From Candidatus Omnitrophota bacterium (GTDB lineage: Bacteria > Omnitrophota > Omnitrophia > Omnitrophales > JACROU01): DNA of 13,924 nucleotides. Position numbers and translations under genes: made by a program. This document shows positions 6,948 through 12,635 of this stretch, one piece after another; the stretch's first letter is position 1; each line of letters begins with the position of its first letter. The notes below the pieces were generated by a model that saw nothing but the letters and a program-made list of their open reading frames with translations, was not told the DNA's origin and searched no databases. The stretch spans positions 1 to 13,924 of the forward strand of contig JACQQR010000106.1 of NCBI GenBank assembly GCA_016206875.1. The letters run 5' to 3'.

Positions 6948-8462
6948 TCAAACCTTTATGGCAAAATCTTTTTTGAAAAATTTGATTTCATCTTCAATCA
7001 TTTGCTTGATGTCTTCGGTGATTTCGCGGGCGGCCTCGATTTTATCGAGCAAGCCCTTTTTCTCGGTGAGCAGATATTGCACAAATTTATTTTCAAATTT
7101 GCGGATATCGTCAATCGCAACATCATCCACATAGCCGTTTACGCCGGCGTAAATCACCACCACTTGAAGACCGAAGCGCATCGGCACGTACTGATCTTGT
7201 TTCAAAAGCTCCACAAGACGGCGCCCGCGCTCCAGCTGCTGCTTGGTGGCCTCATCAAGCTCAGTGCCGAAGCGGGCAAAGGCTTCCATTTCCCGGTACT
7301 GGGCTAAATCCAGCCGTAAGCGGCCGGCCACCTGGCGCATGGCTTTAAACTGTGCATTTCCGCCGACACGGGAGACGGAAAGACCTACGTTTACGGCGGG
7401 ACGAATGCCTTGATAGAACAAGTCGGATTCCAGGTAAATTTGCCCGTCGGTAATGGAAATCACGTTGGTGGGAATGTACGCCGAAACATCGCCGGCCTGC
7501 GTTTCAATGATGGGAAGCGCGGTAAGTGAGCCCCCACCGCGCGCATCGCTCATTTTTGCGGCGCGCTCCAGCAAGCGTGAGTGAGTGTAAAAAATATCCC
7601 CGGGAAAGGCTTCGCGGCCCGGCGGGCGGCGCAAGAGAAGCGAAAGCTGGCGGTACGCGGCGGCATGCTTCGATAAATCGTCATAAACAACCAGCGCGTG
7701 GCGGCCCGAGTCGCGGAATTCTTCCCCGATGGAACAGCCGGCGTACGGAGCTAAATATTGAAGAGGCGCGGAATCCGAGCTGGTGGCTGAAACCACGATG
7801 GTATATTCCATGGCGCCATGCTCTTCCAAAGTTTTAATGACTTGCGCCACGCTGGAATTTTTTTGCCCGATCGCCACATAAATGCAAATCACGTTCTGGC
7901 CTTTTTGATTCAAAATTGTGTCAAGCACTACGGCAGTCTTTCCGGTTTGGCGGTCGCCGATGATTAATTCGCGTTGTCCGCGTCCCACGGGAATCATCGA
8001 ATCAATGGCTTTGATACCCGATAAAAGAGGCTCCTTGACGGGCTGGCGGTCCACTACGCCGGGTGCAATCACTTCTACGGGGCGGCGTTTATTAGTTTTG
8101 ATGATGCCTTTACCGTCAATGGGCTGGCCCAGCGCGTTGACCACACGGCCAATCATGGCATCGCCTATGGGCACGTCCACAACACGGCCTGTGCCGCGCA
8201 CTTGGTCGCCTTCTTTAATCAGCTCGTCGGAGCCAAAAAGCACGGTGCCTATAGTTTCATCTTCAAGGTTTAAGACCATTCCGTAGACATTATTGGGAAA
8301 CTGCAAGAGTTCGCCGTACATGGCACGCTCCAGGCCAAAAATCGTGGCGATTCCGTCGCCCACTTTAATGACTACGCCCACGTCGCGCACATCCAACTTT
8401 TTCTTGAACTCCTCGATTTCAGCTCGAAGCAGCGATGTAATTTCTTCCGACTTGATTTTCAT
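6948..8462 (-). CDS. atpA: ATP synthase F1 alpha subunit
   Basis: Alpha forms the non-catalytic nucleotide sites and supplies the arginine finger to beta. The 504-residue chain has an N-terminal helix that contacts delta, and the beta-barrel region with VGDGIATIFGLERAMYGELL. The Walker A GDRQTGKT is at 169-176 (K175), Walker B is around ALVVYDDL (256-263), and R365 in SVSRVGG is the likely arginine finger. Length is normal. The start at 8462 has AAGGGAG about 9-10 nt upstream and follows the atpH stop after 16 nt. No unusual substitution was seen in the nucleotide site. Confidence 0.98.
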   Translation of the reverse strand: MKIKSEEITSLLRAEIEEFKKKLDVRDVGVVIKVGDGIATIFGLERAMYGELLQFPNNVYGMVLNLEDETIGTVLFGSDELIKEGDQVRGTGRVVDVPIGDAMIGRVVNALGQPIDGKGIIKTNKRRPVEVIAPGVVDRQPVKEPLLSGIKAIDSMIPVGRGQRELIIGDRQTGKTAVVLDTILNQKGQNVICIYVAIGQKNSSVAQVIKTLEEHGAMEYTIVVSATSSDSAPLQYLAPYAGCSIGEEFRDSGRHALVVYDDLSKHAAAYRQLSLLLRRPPGREAFPGDIFYTHSRLLERAAKMSDARGGGSLTALPIIETQAGDVSAYIPTNVISITDGQIYLESDLFYQGIRPAVNVGLSVSRVGGNAQFKAMRQVAGRLRLDLAQYREMEAFARFGTELDEATKQQLERGRRLVELLKQDQYVPMRFGLQVVVIYAGVNGYVDDVAIDDIRKFENKFVQYLLTEKKGLLDKIEAAREITEDIKQMIEDEIKFFKKDFAIKV

Positions 8463-8478
8463 GAAGCACGTCTCCCTT

Positions 8479-9033
8479 TTACCGTTCCATTTTTTCCTGG
8501 ATCAAACTTAATTTGTTGCGCAAACTTGAGTCAAAAATTCTGTCGCCCACTTTGGCGACAATGCCGCCCAAAATCGCCGTGTCATGCTCCACGCGCAGAT
8601 CAATTTTTTTGCGTGTCATTTGCTCCAATCTGATTCTTAATTTTTCGCGCTGCACTTCAGAAAGTTTCACCGCGGTTTTTACAAAAGCCGTAGCCCGGTG
8701 CCGCTCTTCGTCCGCAAGCGCCAACATGGCCTCATAAATGCCTTCGAGCCAGTCCACGTGACGGTGGCGAATCAGCGCGCGCAGAAAACTGGCCGTTTCT
8801 TTAGAAGTAGCTACCGTTTCCAAAATCCTGGCCAGTAACCCTTCTTTTTCTTCTTCCCTTAAGAGAAGGTGATTCAATATCTTCTCCACTTCGGGGTAGG
8901 CGCGAAAGAGCTCCAAAATCATGCAGTATTCCGCAAGAATGGGCTCCATGCGCTCACCGCGAATGGCGCGAAAAAACGCCAGGGCATATCGTTGAATACC
9001 GGGATTGTCGGCTACCATTTTTGGCATTGTCAT
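8479..9033 (-). CDS. atpH: ATP synthase F1 delta subunit (OSCP family)
   Basis: Delta links the peripheral stalk (subunit b) to the top of F1. The 184-residue protein has an N-terminal helical domain beginning NPGIQRYALAFFRAI. Its C-terminal domain has the family pattern around DTAILGGIVAKVGDRIFDSSLRNKL, i.e. the usual GG-xxx-G-D-xxx-D-S-S/R-LxxL block. The start ATG at 9033 overlaps the atpF stop as ATGA, so the two genes are translationally coupled. An alternative in-frame ATG lies two codons downstream. Length is normal for the family. Confidence 0.95.
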   Translation of the reverse strand: MTMPKMVADNPGIQRYALAFFRAIRGERMEPILAEYCMILELFRAYPEVEKILNHLLLREEEKEGLLARILETVATSKETASFLRALIRHRHVDWLEGIYEAMLALADEERHRATAFVKTAVKLSEVQREKLRIRLEQMTRKKIDLRVEHDTAILGGIVAKVGDRIFDSSLRNKLSLIQEKMER

Positions 9034-9506
9034 TTGACCCGCGTAATAAAATCTTCAATATATTTTTGATGATCTTCTTCGCGTACTTCGCGCTCCACTA
9101 CTTTGGAGGCGCAATCCACCACAAGCTCGGCCACTTGGCGCTTAATCTCGTCGCGGGCCACAGTGGCCTGCGCTTCCATCTCTAGCCGCGCGTTTTCCAA
9201 AATCAACTTGGCTTCCATGGAGGCAGAGTCCAAAATTTTATCTTTCTCGAGCACGGCCTGACGGCGCGCATCGTCGATAATTTTGCGGCCTTCGCTGCGC
9301 AGGTCGCCAAGGCGCTGTTCGTATTCGCGCAAAATTTCCTGGGCATCGTCTTTCTTTTTCTTGGCCTCGGCCAGCTCCCCTTCCACCAGGGCACGGCGCT
9401 TATCCAGCACGTTGAGAAGCGGCTTGTACAGCACTTTTGTCAGGAAAAAAAGCAAAATGCCAAAGTTGATCCATTGAAGAACCATGGTAAAACTGATTTC
9501 AATCAT
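9030..9506 (-). CDS. atpF: ATP synthase Fo subunit b
   Basis: Subunit b is the peripheral-stalk membrane anchor. The 158-residue protein has one N-terminal membrane helix (about residues 7-24, VLQWINFGILLFFLTKVLY) ending in the family motif KPLLNVLDKR. A long charged coiled coil (about 35-140) follows. The start at 9506 is chosen because GAGG lies 5 nt upstream and the family N-terminus fits. The open frame continues upstream, but that part only translates the repeat element at 9527-9609. Only one b gene is present, so the enzyme probably has a b homodimer. The 3' end overlaps atpH by ATGA. Confidence 0.96.
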   Translation of the reverse strand: MIEISFTMVLQWINFGILLFFLTKVLYKPLLNVLDKRRALVEGELAEAKKKKDDAQEILREYEQRLGDLRSEGRKIIDDARRQAVLEKDKILDSASMEAKLILENARLEMEAQATVARDEIKRQVAELVVDCASKVVEREVREEDHQKYIEDFITRVK

Positions 9507-9526
9507 GAAAACCTCTTTCCCTAATT

Positions 9527-9609
9527 TGTCACTGCCGAGAGTACGGCTATCCAGCGACTTTATCTTGTGCTTTGAAGTCCCTGGATCCCGGGTCAAGCCC
9601 GGGATGACA
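9527..9609. repeat. TGTCA-ended palindromic element between the single c gene and atpF
   Basis: The 83-bp element starts tgtcac at 9527 and ends cccgggatgaca at 9609. Its inner arms ccagcgacttt and aagtccctgg, and the cccgggtcaagcccggg hairpin, match the elements at 4293-4378 and 9895-10030. The left arm (ctgccgagagtacggc) is more diverged. It separates the c-subunit stop from the atpF ribosome-binding site. Confidence 0.75.
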
Positions 9610-9627
9610 GCGCCAAAAGCGCTGTCA
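9605..9627 (-). other. Perfect hairpin starting at the stop codon of the single-hairpin c gene
   Basis: On the minus strand the stem TGACAGCGC, loop TTTTG, GCGCTGTCA has 9 perfect pairs. Its first three bases are the stop codon. The second arm merges into the repeat-element end. No run of T follows it, so termination is not supported. A role as an mRNA-processing or 3'-end stability structure for the c message is an inference. Confidence 0.6.
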
Positions 9628-9876
9628 CTTCACCACAAAAAGCAGCAAGAGCGCAATCACGAGCGCGTAAATGGCCGGCGACTCGGTAACGGCTTGACCG
9701 ACAAGCATGGTACGGGTAATCGGACCCGCTTGAGTGGGCTCTTTGGCGATAGCTTCTACGGCTTTTCCGCAAGCATAACCTTCACCAATGCCCGGGCCTA
9801 AACAAGAAAAGCCCATGCAAAATCCGGCAGACAACACGGCTGCAGCACGAATAATTTCTACTCCGGTAATTTCCAT
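9625..9876 (-). CDS. atpE: ATP synthase Fo subunit c, single hairpin, two-carboxylate type
   Basis: Subunit c forms the ion-translocating rotor ring. The 83 residues make two membrane helices (about 8-43 and 50-82) with a KEP loop at 45-47 where most c subunits have RQP. The helix-2 ion-site glutamate is E65, in VTESPAIY, with S66 and Y70. Helix 1 carries a second acid, E32, in GIGEGY. E32+E65 is the two-carboxylate Na+ site known from Fusobacterium nucleatum; I. tartaricus has Q32. Na+ coupling is therefore likely but unproven. The start at 9876 is chosen because AAAGGAG lies 8 nt upstream; an in-frame ATG at 9900 lies in the repeat element. It follows the fused triple c gene, so two different c proteins are encoded. 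Confidence 0.95.
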   Translation of the reverse strand: MEITGVEIIRAAAVLSAGFCMGFSCLGPGIGEGYACGKAVEAIAKEPTQAGPITRTMLVGQAVTESPAIYALVIALLLLFVVK

Positions 9877-9894
9877 TGTTCTTTCTCCTTTATT

Positions 9895-10030
9895 TGTCAT
9901 CCCTCTGTCATCCCGGACTTGATCCGGGATCCAGGGTTAACACAACCTAAGGTGGCAATTACCCTGGATCCCGGCTTTTCCGCCCCGGCGGACCAGCCGA
10001 GGCTGGCGCCGGGATGACAAAGGGATGACA
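9895..10030. repeat. TGTCAT-ended palindromic element between the two c genes
   Basis: The 136-bp element has terminal inverted repeats of 22 bp with one mismatch. Each contains TGTCATCCC twice (tgtcatccctctgtcatccc at the left; reverse at the right). Inside are the palindromes cccggacttgatccggg and, at the right, several ccgg/ggct hairpins. Doubled ends suggest one element inserted into the end of another. The right end completes the hairpin that begins at the stop codon of the triple c gene. Confidence 0.8.
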
Positions 10031-10043
10031 GCTTTCGCTGTCA
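10026..10043 (-). other. GAAA-tetraloop hairpin starting at the stop codon of the triple c gene
   Basis: On the minus strand TGACAGC, GAAA, GCTGTCA forms a perfect 7-bp stem with a GNRA-type tetraloop. The first three bases are the stop codon of the fused c gene. There is no T-tract, so it is not a classical terminator. It has the same position and start as the hairpins at 9605-9627 and 4374-4388. Confidence 0.6.
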
Positions 10044-10760
10044 CGTTAAATAAATAATGCACATCGCCACGACAAAACAATAAATAGCCGTGGATTCGGT
10101 CACGGCCTGCCCCACTAACATTGTTCGCGTAATCAAGCCCGATGACTGCGGGTAGCGGGCCACATTCTTTGCAGCCATGCCGGCTGCGTATCCCTCACCG
10201 ATGCCTGCCGGAGTTGCGCCAATGCCCATGCAAAATCCTGCGGCGAGCATGGAAATAATATGAATGAAGTTGTCGGCTACGGGGACGAACACCAAGAGCA
10301 TTGCAACCACCAGCGAAAAAATCGCGGGCGACTCGGCCACAGCCTGCCCCAATAACATGGTTCGAAGCACAGCCACTTCGTTTCCCGGCTGACGGCCTAC
10401 AGACTCACAAGCGTGGCCGGCTGTGTAGCCCTCACCAAGCGCAGAGCCAATGGTGCCAATGCCAATGGAAATGCCTGCGCCCAAAAGTCCCATTACATGC
10501 GCCGTGTTTCCCGCCGTTCCCGGATTAAAAATCAATATGATGGCAACCACCAAGGCAAAAATGGCCGGAGACTCAGCCACGGCAATGCCGATGAGCAGCA
10601 CACGAGTAATTGTGCCGGCGGCTTTCGGCTGGCGCATAATCGATTCCACGGCACGCGCCGTGGCAATGCCAATGCCGATGGCCGCGCCGAGCGAGCCAAG
10701 CCCTACCGCAATAGCGGCGCCTACGAACGAACCTAATTTCAAAAAAGATTCCGGGTCCAT
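10041..10760 (-). CDS. atpE: ATP synthase Fo subunit c, three fused hairpins
   Basis: The 239-residue protein contains three consecutive c-subunit hairpins (about 8-79, 87-160 and 166-238), i.e. about six membrane helices. A normal bacterial F-type c has one hairpin of 70-90 residues. Each repeat keeps the helix-2 glutamate: E63 and E143 in AVAESPAIF, E222 in AVTESTAIY. Helix-1 partners differ: I30 in repeat 1 (GIGIA), E110 in repeat 2 (GEGY) and E189 in repeat 3 (GEGY). Repeat 3 also has S223, T224 and Y227, the fullest Na+-type set. Loops are RQP, RQP and RYP. There is no frameshift or stop, so the fusion is real in this sequence. The start follows the atpB stop by 5 nt without a Shine-Dalgarno, implying coupling. 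Multi-hairpin c subunits are known in some archaeal A-type and in Acetobacterium-type Na+ enzymes. Confidence 0.93.
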   Translation of the reverse strand: MDPESFLKLGSFVGAAIAVGLGSLGAAIGIGIATARAVESIMRQPKAAGTITRVLLIGIAVAESPAIFALVVAIILIFNPGTAGNTAHVMGLLGAGISIGIGTIGSALGEGYTAGHACESVGRQPGNEVAVLRTMLLGQAVAESPAIFSLVVAMLLVFVPVADNFIHIISMLAAGFCMGIGATPAGIGEGYAAGMAAKNVARYPQSSGLITRTMLVGQAVTESTAIYCFVVAMCIIYLT

Positions 10761-10765
10761 AATTC

Positions 10766-11677
10766 TTAGACGGGAGGAGAAAGTACAGGAGAGGGAGAAA
10801 AACCGTGTTGTATTTTTTTCTCTCTCTCCTCCATACTCTCTCCTCCCTCCTCCTTATGCTCCTCTTCTCCCTCATGCTTCACCTGAATGGAGAGATAGGT
10901 GAGGGCGAGCATGGTGAACACAAACGCCTGAATGGCTCCGATAAGCATAATGAAATAAACGTTAAGCACGGGCGGCAAGAGCCAAAAATGCACTAAATTG
11001 GTGACCACCACAATAATGATGGTCTCCCCCGTAATATTTCCAAACAAACGAAAGCTGTGCGAAATCACTTTTCCCACTTCGCCCACGATGTGGAGGGGAG
11101 CAAAAATAAAATTCGGGATTTCATATTTTCCGATTTTGATGAAAGGCTCGAAATAATGTTTGAGATAGCCCAGAAAACCTTTCACGCGAATTCCGGAAAT
11201 ATGCGCCACAAAAAATGCGAAAAGACCCAACCCCAGCGTTGTATTCAAATCCCGCGTCGGTTTTTCCTCAAAAAAATGAATCGGGATCAAGGGCATATAG
11301 TTAGAACATAAAATAAACAGAAATAAGCTCATCACGTAAGGAAAATATTTTCTTCCCATCGCATGACCCAGCGTGTCCTCACACAGTTTCAAGAAGGCCT
11401 CGAGGATCATTTCGATAAAAGCCTGCGAGCGCGAAGGAATAATTTGCGGTTTGTCGGCGAGGAAGAGGCCCAGCACAATTAAAAATCCCATGACAATCCA
11501 GGTATTGTAAATCGTGGCTAGGTTCACACCTCCCATGGGGATATGAACACCCATAAACTCGTGCAATTTGTGCGGCGGAGCGCCCACGTGCGATAAATCG
11601 GGTGTGATTTGCGAGGCCAGATAAAGCTGCCAGCCGAAGAAGGCCAGCAAGAAAACAGCAATGAGTATTTTCTTCAT
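10766..11677 (-). CDS. atpB: ATP synthase Fo subunit a with a C-terminal extension
   Basis: Subunit a forms the ion half-channels against the c-ring. The 303-residue protein has a leading hydrophobic segment (1-20) and several membrane helices. It has the PTRDLNTTLGL motif (140-150), the essential arginine R210 in ISHSFRLFGNITGE, and the final helix with Q250 in IGAIQAFVFTMLALTYLS. The start at 11677 is set by the family N-terminus and an ATGA overlap with atpI; the open frame continues upstream but only out of register across atpI. After TYLSIQVKH the family normally ends. Here about 35 charged, then proline/serine-rich residues follow, encoded by a purine-rich inverted repeat (10773-10846). 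The stop lies 5 nt before the triple c gene. Confidence 0.95.
   Translation of the reverse strand: MKKILIAVFLLAFFGWQLYLASQITPDLSHVGAPPHKLHEFMGVHIPMGGVNLATIYNTWIVMGFLIVLGLFLADKPQIIPSRSQAFIEMILEAFLKLCEDTLGHAMGRKYFPYVMSLFLFILCSNYMPLIPIHFFEEKPTRDLNTTLGLGLFAFFVAHISGIRVKGFLGYLKHYFEPFIKIGKYEIPNFIFAPLHIVGEVGKVISHSFRLFGNITGETIIIVVVTNLVHFWLLPPVLNVYFIMLIGAIQAFVFTMLALTYLSIQVKHEGEEEHKEEGGESMEEREKKIQHGFSPSPVLSPPV
10773..10846. repeat. Imperfect inverted repeat in the 3' end of atpB
   Basis: Arms at 10773-10802 and 10815-10846 are imperfect inverted copies of a GGAGGAGAGAGTAYGGAGGA-type sequence with a 12-nt centre. A related copy lies at 808-833. The element is translated as the unusual charged tail of subunit a and sits just upstream of the triple c start codon, where it could fold in the mRNA. 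Confidence 0.55.
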
Positions 11678-12090
11678 GATTCCTGCGCGGGTCCGGATTT
11701 GAAACGAAGTTGAAAGGCATCCACAAAAATTGCCAGGTAGACAAGCATCATGCCCACAAGAAATGCGGGAAATGAGATTGTGCTTTTTTTGTACACGAGA
11801 AAAGTAACTGTGCCGATGAGCAGGTAGCGCATCCAATGGCCCGTCACCATCACGCCTTTGGATTTTTCGGCGGAAGCGGCGCGAGCGGCTAAGCGCGCGG
11901 TTTGGCGGGCGAGAAGAAAAAAGTTGATCATGCCCACGCAAAGCCCGAAGAAAATTCCGAGCGTCCAGTTCCACAAACCAAACAAGGCGAAACCGGCGCC
12001 GGTGAGGCCTGCCAAAATCCAGGTTTTACCCGTGATGCGCCTGCGGTAGGCAAGAATGTCATCTGATTCCGGCGGAGAGGAAAAATTCAT
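11674..12090 (-). CDS. atpI: ATP synthase protein I family membrane protein
   Basis: The 138-residue protein has four predicted membrane helices in two pairs. The first pair is around WILAGLTGAGFALFGLW and LGIFFGLCVGMINFFLLA. The second pair starts at WMRYLLIGTVTFLVY and VGMMLVYLAIFVDAF. A basic, alanine-rich loop lies between the pairs. Topology, size and position before atpB match the AtpI family (assembly helper or divalent-cation transport reported in other bacteria). The ATG at 12090 is preferred because it overlaps the atpZ stop as ATGA; a GTG 12 codons upstream keeps the frame open. The 3' end overlaps atpB by ATGA as well, so atpZ, atpI and atpB form a coupled series. Sequence conservation in this family is weak, so the family call rests partly on context. 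Confidence 0.85.
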   Translation of the reverse strand: MNFSSPPESDDILAYRRRITGKTWILAGLTGAGFALFGLWNWTLGIFFGLCVGMINFFLLARQTARLAARAASAEKSKGVMVTGHWMRYLLIGTVTFLVYKKSTISFPAFLVGMMLVYLAIFVDAFQLRFKSGPAQES

Positions 12091-12305
12091 TTCATCTTTC
12101 TCATGATTAATTGATACGCGTTCCACAGGCCGGCGGCAATGCCAAGTACCGTTGCCAGTGCCATAAACACAGGGCTTGTGCCCGCCTTTTTATCGATTGC
12201 AAGACCCACAAAAAAACCGGCCAGAATCGTGGCAACTACCACGAGTCCCAGCTGGGTCACCAGCGTTACATAATAGAACCAATCACTCGGATGATCTTCT
12301 TTCAA
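12087..12305 (-). CDS. atpZ: AtpZ/AtpI-type small F1Fo accessory membrane protein
   Basis: The 72-residue protein has two membrane helices (about 13-36 and 46-66) with the short loop DKKAGTSPVF. This is the pattern of the small AtpZ family found first in many bacterial atp operons. The only usable start is TTG at 12303-12305: the frame is closed by TAA shortly upstream and no ATG lies before the first helix. A GAGGG stretch about 11 nt upstream is the best ribosome site. It lies in the loop of a 7-bp hairpin. As the first gene of the cluster it is adjacent to the divergent AAA ATPase promoter region. Confidence 0.85.
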   Translation of the reverse strand: MKEDHPSDWFYYVTLVTQLGLVVVATILAGFFVGLAIDKKAGTSPVFMALATVLGIAAGLWNAYQLIMRKMK

Positions 12306-12306
12306 C

Positions 12307-12326
12307 TTACAGAAGTCCCTCTGTAA
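12307..12326 (-). promoter_or_regulatory. Hairpin presenting the atpZ ribosome-binding site
   Basis: On the minus strand ttacaga and tctgtaa form a perfect 7-bp stem around the 6-nt loop gggact. The purine-rich AGAGGG that would serve as Shine-Dalgarno for the TTG start at 12305 lies partly in this loop. It may control entry of ribosomes to the operon's first gene. No known riboswitch or attenuator class is recognised. Confidence 0.4.
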
Positions 12327-12474
12327 ATAGGAGAGTTAAAACCCGGGAACACTCCATCGTGCAGAAGATAAGGCTGCCAAACAGGTTCCAAACTTGCACC
12401 GCACAGAAAAGCGAGTGTAGCAAATGGGAGAAAAAAAGAAAAGTGAAAAGTGCGGTGAGACCATCGAAGGGATA
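12327..12474. other. Intergenic region, presumed atp operon promoter/leader
   Basis: This stretch separates the two divergent genes, together with the repeats that follow to 12723. No convincing coding frame is seen. On the minus strand TATCTT (near 12365-12370) has a weak -35-like TTTGGA about 16 nt upstream; this is only a candidate promoter. Short complementary pairs (gtgca/tgcac and ggaac/gttcc) exist but do not form a recognisable RNA class. Confidence 0.3.
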
Positions 12475-12503
12475 GGGACGGTTCTCCTTAAGAGAACCGT
12501 CCC
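12475..12503. repeat. GGGACGGTTCTC palindrome (REP-like)
   Basis: A perfect 12-bp stem (gggacggttctc / gagaaccgtccc) surrounds the 5-nt loop cttaa. It lies inside a 36-nt block (12476-12511) that is absent from the otherwise matching copy at 13873-13924. This suggests separate insertion. Palindromes of this type are associated with REP-linked Y1 (RAYT-type) transposases in other genomes; none is in this window. Confidence 0.75.
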
Positions 12504-12511
12504 TGGATCAA

Positions 12512-12550
12512 ATAAGAAGGTGACTGTCACTTTAGTGACTGTCACCTTCT
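12512..12550. repeat. 39-bp palindrome-containing repeat, copy 1
   Basis: Identical over 39 bases to 13886-13924. The core is a 16-bp near-perfect stem (one mismatch) with loop ttta, built from ggtgactgtcac arms. Both copies are in direct orientation and lie on either side of the AAA ATPase gene. Confidence 0.85.
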
Positions 12551-12563
12551 CCTGCTTCTCCTG

Positions 12564-12599
12564 GGAAATAGTGACAGACACTAAAGTGTCACTATTTCC
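12564..12599. repeat. Third palindrome, ggaaatagtgaca type
   Basis: A perfect 13-bp stem (ggaaatagtgaca / tgtcactatttcc) encloses a 10-nt loop. Its core gtgacagacactaaagtg resembles the reverse complement of the neighbouring 39-bp repeat, so the two are probably related REP-like units. Confidence 0.7.
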
Positions 12600-12635
12600 A
12601 TTATCGCGGCGTAAGAGTCCGCACATGATTTTTCG

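Noticed and set aside
9507..9596. N-terminal extension of AtpF
   Set aside because: It translates the palindromic repeat element; a good Shine-Dalgarno precedes the ATG at 9506.
9877..9900. Longer start for the single c subunit
   Set aside because: The ATG at 9898-9900 is part of the repeat end; AAAGGAG directs the start at 9876.
11678..11974. N-terminal extension of subunit a to 402 residues by the open frame
   Set aside because: The extra 99 residues are read out of frame across atpI and have no family similarity; the ATG at 11677 fits the family and overlaps the atpI stop.
4037..12305. V/A-type or N-ATPase identity suggested by the multi-hairpin c protein
   Set aside because: Gene order and subunits a, b, delta, alpha, gamma, beta and epsilon are ordinary F-type; N-ATPase operons begin with beta and epsilon and include atpQ/atpR.
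12475..12600. CRISPR-like repeat cluster
   Set aside because: The three palindromes differ from each other, spacing is irregular, and there are no regular spacers or cas genes.
12336..12626. 96-residue minus-strand frame upstream of atpZ
   Set aside because: It runs through three palindromes, has no domain and no ribosome site; it is a repeat-derived open frame.
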